DNA of 64,000 nucleotides from Hepsetus odoe (lineage: Eukaryota > Chordata > Actinopteri > Characiformes > Hepsetidae): the NCBI GenBank assembly GCA_017165825.1, contig CM029372.1:10089502-10153501 (forward strand), written 5' to 3'. The notes under the pieces are model-generated. The model did no database searches. It saw only the letters and a list, made by a program, of their open reading frames with translations, and was not told the DNA's origin. Shown in pieces: positions 1 to 11,969 of this stretch (its first letter is position 1; each line of letters begins with the position of its first letter). The position numbers were made by a program, and so were the translations under genes.

Positions 1-536
1 ATATTTTAGTGTTAATATTTAACTCTTTATCGTTCTGTAAAAATTCACAGACATTACATTTGAAATTTCAGATCTCGGTCAGACACCAAATCATGACTTT
101 AAAAACTCTAATAACAATTTACAGATTGAGTGTTATAGTTAATTAGAAGAAACCGTAACACAGTATTGCACGTATAAAACTCATCACAGGCCTGGCTTGC
201 CGTTGATTTTCCTCCTTCCCTTTTTTTTTTGTATCGGTTGTGGTCACTTACATCATGTGGTCACATGTTCATGAGCATCCTCACTAGTGGCTTCAAATTT
301 CAGACAGTATTTATGCAATATTTTCTACCATGCTGTAAGACTGTGAGGCCAACACACACACACACACACACACACGTTCACATACTCATTTAGGCAGTTT
401 AACTTGCACATGGATTCATTTGGCTCTGTGAGGGACAGACGACCTCTCTTTTTATTGCCCTGTGAGCTTCACTTACGTCTAAAAAATGTAAAAAATAAAA
501 ATATTAAAATGTGTTTGTGTGTGTGTGTGTGTTTAG
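1..536 (+). other. syt7: intron of syt7 upstream of the C2A exon
   Basis: No coding sequence is visible here. This is taken to be the intron that precedes the first syt7 exon in the window. It is AT-rich, carries a (CA)n run at about 352-375 and a (GT)n run at 511-532 that leads straight into the acceptor TTTAG ending at 536. The exons for the syt7 N-terminus, transmembrane segment and linker must lie before the window. Confidence 0.7.
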
Positions 537-3500
537 CTTTCTCCTGGCTCAGATGAAGATCATGAAGGTCCAGTCAGTGAGAAGTTGGGGAGGATTCAGT
601 TCAGCGTGGGTTACAGTTTCCAAGATTCTACTCTTACTGTCAAAATCATGAAAGGTCAAGACCTGCCTGCTAAAGACTTCTCTGGAACCTCTGACCCTTT
701 TGTTAAAATATATCTGCTACCTGACAAAAAGCACAAACTGGAGACTAAGGTGAAGAGGAAGAACCTTAATCCTCACTGGAATGAAACATTTCTTTTTGAA
801 GGTTTGTCTTTTCCTATGATTAGTTCTCCAGTCACAGTCCAGTATTGAACTGCACTCAGAAAAGGGTGTTTATCGGACTTTGGACATGGCATGCATCTCA
901 CTGATGAGTGCTGGGATAAACTCGAGCACCTCCTCAGAAATAGCATACTGTTTCTATTTTTCACAACCCAGACTTTTTGTGGATAAAATGTGCAATATCA
1001 TTAAAGATCCCATTATCCCATCTTAATCTTTTTGCCATTACTACTTTGGTTGACGCTAATTCTGCTGGAATAGTTTGGAATTTATTCAGAAATGTTTATA
1101 TTTTATATCATAATTAACACAGAAGTATAATAGTTACACACTTTTATATCATGAGGAATTTTCTGGTCAGATAAGTTTGTTTTTTCCCTGTTCCTATTAC
1201 TGTCATTGACAAAAAAAAACAGCTTACTGCACCACTCAAAGTGAGTATTGACAACATGTGACATTTTTGCCCCTCTTCTTTGGCTAGGCTTTCCATACGA
1301 GAAGGTGCGGGAGCGTACGTTGTATCTGCAGGTGCTGGATTATGACCGCTTTAGCAGAAATGACCCCATAGGAGAGGTGTCCATCCCACTAAACAAAGTG
1401 GAGCTTGGCCACAACCAGACTTTTTGGAAGGAGCTGAAACCATGCAGTGATGGCAGTGTAAGTACTTAACTCTTAACATACTGGAAAATTAGTCAGGCCG
1501 AGGGTCCTCTCAGTCTAAATTCATGGAAGCGTTCCATTTAATCAATTTCAAGCACTGCAGATCGGGCAGTAAACACAGAGTAGCCTGCAGAACATGAGCA
1601 AATGAGGAATTCTCAGGCAGATTTTGTTCTTGATAAGAGTTAGTACATCTTAGATGGTTTAGTGAGTTTATTAAATCGGATATTATGGGCCTATAAATTG
1701 CTTTTAGTCCAAATATAAACAGGCTAAACCTTCCTCTTTTACATTACAGGCCACTGTTCTTGTAGCTTCTTGTTAATGTTGGCCCATTAGGGTGGACCCT
1801 TTTTTGCATTTACAGACATTGATGTAATTACTCCAGATCATTATAGGCCCTTTCTGTGTTTTAGATTGCTTGAAAGGCTACAGTGTGAATTATCTGTTAA
1901 GCAGTGCTTATACTTGTTTTAATTAATTATTCATTACTTAAGCTTTTTTGGAAAAACTGTAGTTTTATTGATTACCACAAACTCATTAGCTGCAGCCTTA
2001 GTCTTATTAAACATGCATCGTATGCTGTTTAGCCATTACTGTAAAATCACCTGGCTGATGTGTAGGTCCTCCTTGTTCTATTAAATCAGCTCCAGTCTGA
2101 TCAGGTGCTCTGTGGTATCTATTAGGTTGTGGATTTAGGCCTTCACACAGACCAAACACTTTTGTTCACAGATGATATGCTGGATTGAGATCTGGAAAAC
2201 ATATTTGGAGGCCATGTCATAACCTTGAATTCTGAGCTCACAAAACATTCCTGAGCAGTTATTGCAGTGCAGCAGGGTGCTTTATCCCGCTAAACGGCAT
2301 TAGGCATTAGGATGTAATTGGTGCTGTGAAGGTGTGTGCTTGGTCTTGGTATTTTTTGAAAAAAGTGACACTTGAAAAGAAAAATCTGCCTGAATCCCTA
2401 AAGCCAAGGTTTTACAGCAATGGCAAGATCATTACGCCGCCTCCTCTGGCTTTTCTTCTTCCTGTTGTGGAGATCTTTCAGACCTGCCATTTTGCAGATA
2501 CTCTGATCCATTCGTCTACCCTTTACAATCTGGCACCTTCCCAAAGTCGGTCAGAACCTTCCAATTGCTCATTTTTCCTGCTTCTGACATCAACTTTAAG
2601 AACTGACTTTTCAATTGCTGTGGAGCATTTTCCACTCCTTGACAGGTGTCATTGAAAGAAACTAATAAATGTTGTTCACTTCATCTGGTAGTAGTTTTAA
2701 GGGCGGGTTTGTGTGCGTTTTGATGTGAACTGGTGTCTTAGAGATATGTCTTTGTATTTACCAATAGCTTTGCTAGGATTTGATTGGTGTAACAGGGAAT
2801 TAGTAAACACATAAAGAATAAAATGCAATAAAAGTAAGTACAGACTTACTATTAAGTATATTTTCTTCTGTCAGATATCATCAGTTCATGTCAACAGAAG
2901 CTTTAGATGCCTGGTGTGTGTATGGGGTTGAGTAATAATGAAGAATAATTTCTGTTTGGTTTTTAGGGGAGTCGAGGAGACCTGCTTTTGTCTCTCTGTT
3001 ACAATCCTACTGCTAACACAATTACAGTCAATATTATTAAAGCGCGCAACCTCAAAGCCATGGACATCGGAGGCACTTCAGGTACTCATGCATATGTAGA
3101 TGAACAACAGACAAACATAAACTTGCGTGTCTTTTTGTAACTGCACTCCAAAAGCTAGGCTGCAGCCTAGAAAGGTTTGTCCTTGATAGAACCGTCCTCT
3201 GAAGACGCCTCATTTGTATTACGTACTGCAAAACAGACCTACCTCTAACAAGGCCACGGTGTCAAAAAGTCTGACAGGCATCCTAAAAAATAAAGTCAAT
3301 ATGAATGTATTATGTAAATGATAATAAACTAGTGTTTAAAACTAGTGTTTAAAAAGTGAGCTAAAAACTGCGCAGCTCATTGAAACCAAGGTCGTGTGAC
3401 AAACTGCATTCAGTTTACACCCTCTTATACTAATAAACAACTAAAGAAATAATGCACGGATGAAATACTAGACAAGGGTTACACTATTTTACCAGCCTTT

Positions 3501-5484
3501 TTAAAAGAAATAACAGGTTTCACTTTTTTTTATCTTTCTTCGGGTAAGACTTGTGCATGGGAATTATGGGCTGCAGCCGACTGTGAAGGATTCAGAGCAG
3601 CTTCCTCACAAATTCTTTAAATGTGTGTTGAATTCCTCACTCAGTCTAAAGAATCCTTTAAGCAGAAAAGCAGAAGTTAACAGCCTAGATGTAAGAATAC
3701 AGCTTATAATTTAGTGTGAATTTGACCTGACTGGAAAGTACAAATAGAATGGTAAAAAGAGTGTTAAACAGTGTGTGTTAATGGCTTTCTGTATTACTTT
3801 CTGCACCTGTCCTTTTCTCATGTTGTGTTGATCTCTCTTCATCTCTCCCCCATCTCATCTCCCCTCTGCTGACCTCAGACATTTTAAAAGCTGATCTGTA
3901 GTCTTAGCCACACGTATGTGTGGATCTCTAAGCAATCAGAGCAGACACTCGTTACCTACAGCTCAGCTCAACTCCAATTTTTCCCCACTTTCTTTGTCCT
4001 GTGTATCCCTCCTTTCAAAACCTTTGTTCCTTCAGCGAGCCTTCAGATTCAGAGGATTTCAGATTCAGAGGGCATTAAAAAGCCTCCCTGTGATTTCATG
4101 GAAAAACAATAGGAAATTACTCTGGTCTAAAAAACGCTGGACTTCAAGGTCAGGTCAGATTTGCACTGCCTTGACTGATTGAAAGCTACCTTTGCATAAC
4201 TAATATTCTCTCCTCTGACTGGGTGCAGATCCCTATGTGAAGGTGTGGCTCATGCATAAAGACAAGCGTGTGGAGAAGAAGAAGACAGTGACCATTAAGC
4301 GTTGTCTGAACCCTGTCTTTAATGAGTCCTTCCCTTTTGATATTCCCGCACACGTGCTCCGAGAGACCACCATCATCATCACCGTCATGGACAAGGACCG
4401 GCTGAGCCGTAACGATGTCATTGGCAAGGTGGAGACACACGTTCATTATAATCAAAACAGCTCACATAATAAAATAACCTAAACTATTTTTTTTTTCCAA
4501 GTAAATTAACTGTAACTGAAATGTTACAGTGGTTAAAGTGTTAATCATTTATTTTCATCAATCAACAAAATGCAGTGAATGAACAAAAGAGAAATCTAAA
4601 TCAAATCAATATTTGGTGTGAACACCCTTTGCCTTCAGAACAGCATCAGTTCTTCTAGGTACACTTGCACACAGTTTTTGAAGGAACTCGGCTGGTCGGT
4701 TGTTCCAAACATCTTGGAGAACTAACCTCAGATCTTCTGTGGATGTAGGCTTCCTCACATCCTTCTGTCTCTTCATGTGATCCAGACACACTGGATGATG
4801 TTGAGATCAGGGCTCTGTGGGGAAGAACTGATGCTGGTTTAAGGCAAAAGGTAGTAACACCAAATATTGATTTGATTTAGATTTTTCTTTTGTTCGCTCA
4901 CTTTGCATTTTGTAAATTGATAAAAATAAACAACCATTATTTATATTTCTGAAAGCATTCTTTGTTTACAGCATTTTTTCACACCTGCCTAAAACTTTTG
5001 CACAGCACTGTATATATCACATTTTTTTACAAGTTTAGTAAATTGTAAATTTGCATAATTCATACAGGGAACAGTATAATGTAGAGGTTGAAGGGAAAAC
5101 AGCAGAGGCACATTGATTCACAACATGCATTATGTGATGCAAAATGACTCAGTGGTGCCTTTAATCTGGACATTTTTTCTACTAGGAATGCTCTAGCCAC
5201 AAGTTAACGCTTGTCACAAGCTGAAATGCTGGTCACAATGATATGAAATGATACGATCCAATACAGGACAATATGATTGCCTGCCATTCCGTTCTGTACA
5301 AGTTGTGTCATGGCTAGTAGACAGGTATCACAGATGTAAGGCTTACACTGGAAATGAGTGTTTCTTTGTGTTTGCTCAGATCTATCTGTCATGGAAGAGT
5401 GGCCCAGCGGAGGTGAAGCACTGGAAGGACATGTTGAGCAGACCACGCACCAATGTGGCACAGTGGCATGCCCTCAAAGCCTGA
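537..5484 (+). CDS. syt7: synaptotagmin-7, C2A and C2B domains (3' part of gene)
   Basis: Five exons are visible: 537-801, 1288-1457, 2967-3081, 4229-4428 and 5380-5484. All have AG/GT borders and together give 855 nt (284 codons plus stop) in one open frame. The encoded part begins with a short linker and LGRIQFSVGYSF, then C2A (GTSDPFVKIYLLPDKKHKLE, DYDRFSRNDPIGE) and C2B (GGTSDPYVKVWLM, MDKDRLSRNDVIG), ending VAQWHALKA. The acidic loop residues for calcium binding are present in both C2 domains (for example SDPFVK with DYDRFSRND, and SDPYVK with MDKDRLSRND). Known role of the family: a high-affinity calcium sensor for slow or asynchronous exocytosis and lysosome fusion, anchored in the vesicle or plasma membrane by an N-terminal segment that is not in this window. 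Teleosts often have two syt7 copies; I cannot tell which this is. Confidence 0.95.
2035..2710 (-). mobile_element. degenerate Tc1/mariner-like element, reverse orientation, in a syt7 intron
   Basis: The stretch reads as the reverse strand of a common fish Tc1-like family whose end carries a 'TTAAAACCACTGACAGGTGA' type terminus. The end at about 2670-2700 (GTTCACTTCATCTGGTAG) and the inner text around 2180-2350 (GATTGAGATCTGG, CATTCCTGAGCAGTTATTGC, GTGTGCTTGGTC) fit this family from memory. It has many substitutions and internal deletions and no usable transposase frame. Similar relics lie at about 24120-25110, 32165-32860 and 56690-56990. Confidence 0.65.
4530..5014. mobile_element. non-autonomous Tc1-like element or MITE with long inverted repeats, in a syt7 intron
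   Basis: The arms 4583-4617 and 4860-4896 are inverted copies (AAATCTAAATCAAATCAATA and its complement, with one or two differences). The match extends outward through ACAAAATGCAGTGAATGAAC against GTTCGCTCACTTTGCATTTTGT. The right end reads AACTTTTGCACAGCACTGTA, the typical end of a Tc1-like family with a TA target. The left end is shorter, so the element looks truncated on that side. No transposase is encoded. Confidence 0.6.
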
Positions 5485-7145
5485 TCACCCTTACTTTACC
5501 CCATCCCTCAAACCCCTCCAACCTCCTCCGACTTCTTCCAGTCTCTAATTTTTGACCCTCGATCCCAAGCCCCTTATGCACAAGACTGACTCGCTGCCAG
5601 ACTGCTAAACACGGGTACTTTTAGCCATCCACTCTCGTAACCTTTAACTTTCAACCTTGAGCTTTTTTCTTTTGTAACACCTCGTGTTTTTTCCTTTCTT
5701 CCTTCTCTTTCTCTTATTTTCTTTCTTTCTTTCTCTATCTCCGTTTCTCTCTTTTCCACTCGTCATCTCCCCTCTTTCTGTCATTTTGGTAACATGTTTG
5801 ATTAAGGTCAGCATATAAAGCCTTCTCAAGCCTTCAGTCATGTTAACTAAGTAGCTCAACTTTTTATAACTCTGAGCAAATAATAAGTCGCTCCACCTAT
5901 TGACTCACTTTGATAACAGCTCAGATTAAATGAAGCCATTAAAAATAATGTATGCAAACTTTAACCTAATGTGTTACCAGTTTTTTTTTTTTTTCCCCCT
6001 TGGACCAATTTTTTTACCCTCCATTCATCCCAACTCTCTTTATTTGCTCGTGTCTATTTTTACTCATTCTCAAGAAGTAACACATTGCTCCTCCCTGTTT
6101 CACATTCATCTCTCTTGTTATTTGTCCTCTTATCTTCTTCTTTCACATCTTTTATCACTCTCTTTTCGCTCCTGTTTTTATGGGTCAGTCTTCACTTTGC
6201 CATTAACTCCAGGCAAAAGCCTGGGAGGCTCATGGGAACTCATTTATCAGCCATCTTATGGACTTCTTCAGAATTACGCACAACATGAATTCTGGGAAAC
6301 ATTTTCTCCAGACCACAGACATCCCTTGTGAATCTAAGACTTGTAGTTCATCTTCGTTCATTCCATAAAGGGCAAAAGGCAGACCCACAGATATACTTTG
6401 TTCTCTGTTACCATTCTTTCATGGCCATCTTTCTGAATTTTTTCCTTTTTCATCCGATTTCCTCCTTGTTCTTCCGTTTTGAGCTTAATCATTCTTTTAT
6501 GTTGGTTTTAGTTTCTACTTTCCCCTCTTTCTTTGTTTACTCTGTCTCTCTCTCTCTAAAAAATAACTGACTTGTCCCTCTGTGTGACTTTCCCTTCTTT
6601 GTCTCTTTCTCTCTTTTGAACTTTTTTCTCTGTGTATTCTCTATCTTTAGCACAATAGTAGTAAATTTCCCTTCCCTTCCTGAGACACTTTGTCATTTGT
6701 GTACCGTGAGTGACGTGATGTAGCTCCAAAAGAAAATTATTATCTTTCTGAACTCTGAACCCAGCTGGGATGCGGGAAAAAAATTCTGAGACTGTTGTTT
6801 CCTTTGGAACGTTCCAAAAGGAACTGTAATTCAGAAATGAAGAAAAAAAAATACAAAAAAAAACTACCTTGATGTCATTTTTTCCCCACAAAAAGAGACA
6901 TTTGAAGAAACCAATCAAAATGTTCTTCCAAACTTGCAGTGAAAATAGAAGCAAAAAGCGAGTTTGTTGAGCTGTGCTCTGTGCCCAGTTGGGGCTTCTT
7001 TAGTGTACGCTGCTCTGTGCTTGTGCTTCTTCTTTCTCTCTTTCTTTCACTCGCTGATGGGAACTCATCTCTGCAGGAATCCTTGAGATAAAGAGTTCTC
7101 CCCCAAAACTGCCTTTACCTGAACATGTGTGAACATATTCGTGTG

Positions 7146-7194
<49 letters not shown>

Positions 7195-7234
7195 GCTGAT
7201 GTAACAAAGCAGTCAAAGTGCATGATTACCCTCT

Positions 7235-7286
<52 letters not shown>

Positions 7287-7350
7287 GCTCTCTCTTTCGC
7301 CTCTCTCCGTCCAGGGAATTGTGGTTGATCTGCACTTCTGATAGTGAAAC
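5485..7350 (+). other. syt7: probable syt7 3' untranslated region and flank
   Basis: No gene is visible after the syt7 stop. The stretch is pyrimidine-rich (CTTT and TCTC runs at about 5685-5780 and 6110-6200), then holds a (GT)n block at 7141-7190 and a (TC)n block at 7231-7305. Long fish 3' UTRs look like this, but I cannot see a clear polyadenylation signal that would set the end. Confidence 0.4.
7141..7305. repeat. paired (GT)n and (TC)n microsatellites
   Basis: A (GT)n tract of about 50 bp is followed 40 bp later by a (TC)n tract of about 75 bp with a few CG interruptions. The open frame that spans it codes only for VCVCV and SLSLS runs and is not a gene. Confidence 0.95.
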
Positions 7351-10329
7351 GATGACGAGTCTAATAATAATTGTTATAACAATAATATGTTTTGTATTTT
7401 AAGGGAGGGGTAACTTACAGAGAGTGCAGTATTACACAGAGGCGGGTCTGGAAAAGACAGCACTGATGAATAAGAAATCTCTATTTGTCCCTCTATTGAT
7501 CTTTCTGTCTACCTGTCTATCTGTCTTTCTGTCTAACCTAATTACTTTTGAGGCTTTGCTGTTTGCTATCCATTAGTTTCTTGACTACCTAAGAAATTTT
7601 AAAACTTCCTCCTCACTTTGCAATAATGGTAGTATAATTTGCTGATACTATAATTAATGAGCTATTTTCTTGTGGGCTTGTGATAATGTAGTGACAAAAC
7701 ACTGTGGCTGGAGGACTGGGTGTGTTGGTCTTTTCTGATCCGGTCAAGAGTCCATAAAGTTGAGGCAATTTTGTCAACAAAAAACCTAACATGTGTAGAA
7801 AAAGAAAGAGAACCAGAGTTCAGAATTCGAGATGCTACCAATCGTTCTATATGAACAAACATCCTGTTTGTATGAATGGCTGAATTACAGTTATTCATGC
7901 AGGCTGCTGCAAGTCTCCCAAGCCACATAGGTGCTGAGGGGCATGTGTGTTTGTCAATGTGTGCATTCTGGTGCTAAGATGTGATGTTGCTGTGGAGAGG
8001 GCTGTTGCTAAGGGGTCGCCAGAGGCTTGGTGAGGGTAAGAGAGCAGTGTAAACAAAAGTCTCTCTCCTCTCTGACTGGTGCAGGCCTTGAGATAACCCA
8101 TTTTCCGCAGGGTATGTAAAGAGGGTGGACTCCTTTTCTCTTAGAAACTGCCAACACTTAATTGAAGCTGCAGGTCAAGTGCAATAATGAAATCCCTCTT
8201 TGACTTACCAGCCCTTTGTCCACAGTAGAAGCCTTTAGATAAACTATTCATTCATGCGTTTTATTCATTTTGCCAAGCTGCCTGTATATATGTGTGTGTG
8301 TGTGTGTGTGTCTGCCTGTATGTGTGTGCGCGCACGCCTGGTGTGTGCGCATATAATTAGAATACTAAACTAATTTTGCTTGTCCTGTTCCTCGGTACAG
8401 AAACTGTCTGCCCATAAACCCAGATATATTGCCTCAGCTGTGCAGTGTTGGTTTAAACATAAGAAAGTAAATGATAGAAGAGCTGTGTGTGACCTAGTTG
8501 CCAGAGTAAGAAAGGTTATTAGGATAAAAGTGAAATGATAATTACACCTTGACAGAAAGTCTGGGAATTTGTGTTATGTGTAAGATATCAGATATGTAAG
8601 ATATTAGATATCTGTAAAGGAACAACAAGAAGATTGCTTATCAGTGTTGTAAAACTGAAGAAGGAATTGGCTGGAGCACTGGAGAAAAAGTCCACCCAGA
8701 GATAAAGTAGCAGGGATGGCATTGTGTCTATGTGGACATTCAGGACACCAACTGAATCTCGGACCCATTACCTCACCTGTGCCTGTACTGTCTCCAGCAT
8801 GTCCACAAAAACCCTGAAGCGACTCAGGAACCACAGGGTTTCCAGTAAAAACGGAACAAAACCAGATATGAAAGACATTATTTATCAGATTATTTCAGTT
8901 TATTGAGGAAACACCCAGCCATATAACAAGAGCCATTTTACAACTCTTCCTTTCAGAAGCATGGCAGACCAAAGCTAATCTTTATGCTGAGGCAAGAGGC
9001 AGGAATAGATCGCCAAATGAAATCTACTCTATTCCTACACTAGGGAGCTTTAAGCGACAGCTGAAAACTGGCTACTGAGTAACGATCAATAAGAATGAAG
9101 TGCTTCTTTTGGTCAGGATTGGAGTTCTGTATATATTGTAATGTATATACAGTAGTGGAGTATAATGCACTTGTTGGATACCTGAGCCATAGAGCACTTC
9201 AGCAATCCCACATGCCTGCCAAATATTCAAAGATGTGCATATCAACACTGTCATATACAGCATATCTACATTTTTTTTAAATTGTTTGCTTTCTCCATCA
9301 TTTAAACATACCAACTGGCGTTTAAGCTATGAGAACTTTTCACTATGAATAGACCAATAGAAATAGAATTAAATTGCATGATGTTACATGATTTTGATAG
9401 GACAGTGGTGATATGTTAGCCTTTTAAAAGTATATAATTAATGAATTACTTTTAAAGTATTTAATTACTTTGTAAATACAAATTACATTTCCATTAAATT
9501 TGCACTTTTCAATTTTTAATGTCAAGCAATGTCAAAAAAGGCTAAAAAGTAAAAGATGTTTTTTTCTCCTTTTTGTGAAAAGTATGTTTAGACTATAACT
9601 TTTTTTTTTTATTTAAATGCAAATGACATCCTCATTACCAAAAAGCACACATTTTGCCAAAGTGTTACTCAGAAAGAATAAAATAATAAAATGAATATTG
9701 CTGGCAATAGCTGTAATTACTTAAATTGACTGTGTTCTCTCTATAGTCGTTGTGCTTGGTAGTCTTAGTGCTGTATATTGTATTTAAGAGATAAAGATCA
9801 GATAATTCAATCTGTAGAGGGGGTGAATGTTTGGGCGTATGCATGAGGAACTATATCCCTGTGAGACTGTTGGGAAGGTAGTTAGTGCCGCTCCTGTGAG
9901 CTCACGCTGTTCCCCTATCATTCAATATTCTCGAGTAAGAAAGCTAAGCTTAAATCAATCCACCATTGTTCAAATTCACACTTAATGGTAATCTATGTCC
10001 ATGGGGTGCTTCTTTTTGAGTACTAGCTTTTGTTGTCCAATAAATTCCCTCCCTTCCCTTGCTGCTTTAGTTCATGAGCAATTAGTGAATGAATAAATGC
10101 TTCAGTTCTCGGAAGCGTCAGCCATCTTTCCATATTAGTGCTTATAAAAGGATCTGAAAGCAAAGATCATGTTCTGTCTTGTTCAGTGCTTTGTTCTGTA
10201 TTCTGTATGGATAAAGGGTGGTGATGGAGCACAAGCCATGTAGAGAATGTGTAGAACACTACCTATCTCATATTTCCTGTAATCTCATCTCAATTTCTCT
10301 CCATTATACTGAGATAAGGGAGCTGCTTT

Positions 10330-10389
10330 AATGATAAAACACTGCCAACAATTGGCTGTGTGTGAGTGTGTGTGTGTGTGTGTGAGTGT

Positions 10390-10438
<49 letters not shown>

Positions 10439-10721
10439 AAATTATTAAACACTGCCCCTGTTTGAGTGAATGATTGTGTTCAAACTGGTTAAACACTGCC
10501 TGTGTGTGTGTTTGTTTGTGTGTGTGTGTGTGTCTGTCTGTCTGTATGTGTGTCTGTGTGCATGTGTGTTTATGTGTATGATATGCAATAGCTGATAAAA
10601 CACTGCCTGTAATTTGCTGAACTTCCCAGATCTCAGCATCGATGCAGATATATGCATGTGACACCAGTGCTGCACCTAGTTGGTAGTTCCTACTTTGTGT
10701 GTTTGTGTGTGTGTGTGTGCA
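10330..10721. repeat. compound (GT)n array with interspersed AAACACTGCC units
   Basis: Several (GT)n blocks, some with GTGA and GTCT variants, alternate with short unique pieces. The decamer AAACACTGCC occurs four times, at about 10337, 10447, 10491 and 10597. This looks like a minisatellite built around a GT repeat. Confidence 0.75.
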
Positions 10722-11900
10722 TGTATGTATGTTTTTGTCACACTCTATTTTATGGTTGTTCGGCATAGATGCTGACTTCCTGAATATGGTGAATGGCATT
10801 CCTGAGTGTGTGTATGTGTGTGCGTGTGAGTGGGTGGAAGGCTGTTGTGACAGTCGGTGCCTGAGGTGTCACACTGCATTATGCTCTTCTTAGAGTCTCT
10901 CCCTATGTGGGACCTCAGGGTCAACAGTAGGGTGGTGACCCTGAGTTAAACATAGCACATGCACTCACACCAGGACTATATTAAGAACATGCATTGTCAC
11001 TCCTAGAACAGTGATCGATTTAGTGTTGGTCTTGAAAATCTAGATGTGATGAGAGAGGACAGAGACAGGGTGAGAAAGAAAGGAGCAAGAGGGAAAGGGA
11101 AATTGAAATTGAAAGGATTGGAGAGAGTGTGAGAGAATTAAGTAGTGAAGGAGACCGAATAAAGAAGGTAAGGAAGAAGTAAGAGGCTGGAAAGTAGAGG
11201 GAGGGAGAGAGGGAGAGAGGTTTACTGACTGTTTCTGTTTTTCAGGGGGTTGCATCATGCAGCAGGTTGGGTTAGTTCTGCTGCTGTAAATAGTAGGTAT
11301 GGTTTATCTTTGCAGCTGTCAGCTGAAATTTACCATCAAATAGCATGACAAGAGCTGCGCATAGAGCAACAGAGCCACGGGATGATTCTCCTTAGACCAC
11401 CCTGAGCTTGCATGCTTATTCATAGTCCTTGCTCTCTTTCTCGCATTTTCTCTCTCCCGGTTTGTCCCACACTGAATCTACCATTAATTCAAGCTCTATT
11501 AGCAGTAAAGGTCAGCACAGTTAATGGTGGAATTTGTTGATTATTGTGCAAAGCTCCTATTCAGCCTGTTTATGGAGGTTTTACCCCCTAGGCCCCATAC
11601 TCTGCCCTGCATCAAATACCACCCTTGCTTTATATTTCCCTCAATCTGCAGCTTACAGAGCTTATCACTGCTTCGCTCCCACCAGAGAGAACTTGTCTCT
11701 CTGCTCTGTCTTATTGGGGATCGGGTCTGTAATCCACCGCCGAAGGGAGAGAGAGGCTAATAGAGTGCAGTTTAACCCCCTGGTGGGGGCAGAGTGTGTG
11801 TGAGTGTGCCGTTTGGTCAGTCAGGCAAGGGCAAGCGTTCCATCAGGTGACAAGCATTGAAGTGGTCTTGGAAGAAGTTATCAGCCTTGATCTTGGTCAC

Positions 11901-11911
11901 TCTCTCTCTCG

Positions 11912-11966
<55 letters not shown>
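11901..11966. repeat. (TC)n microsatellite
   Basis: A run of CTCTCT of about 65 bp with a few G or T interruptions. Confidence 0.95.

Positions 11967-11969
<3 letters not shown>

Noticed and set aside
2326..2655. 109-codon open frame on the plus strand
   Set aside because: It lies over the antisense strand of a degenerate Tc1-like element in a syt7 intron; the text is explained by the transposon.
6556..6954. 132-codon frame on the minus strand
   Set aside because: No domain or family resemblance; it lies in the low-complexity region behind syt7.
8604..9080. A possible LINE-derived coding piece around 8724-9070
   Set aside because: Small frames such as STKTLKRLRNH and ELKRQLKTGY look tail-like but no continuous family match could be followed.
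10290..10799. 169-codon frame on the minus strand rich in TH repeats
   Set aside because: It is a translation of (CA)n arrays with no other protein content.
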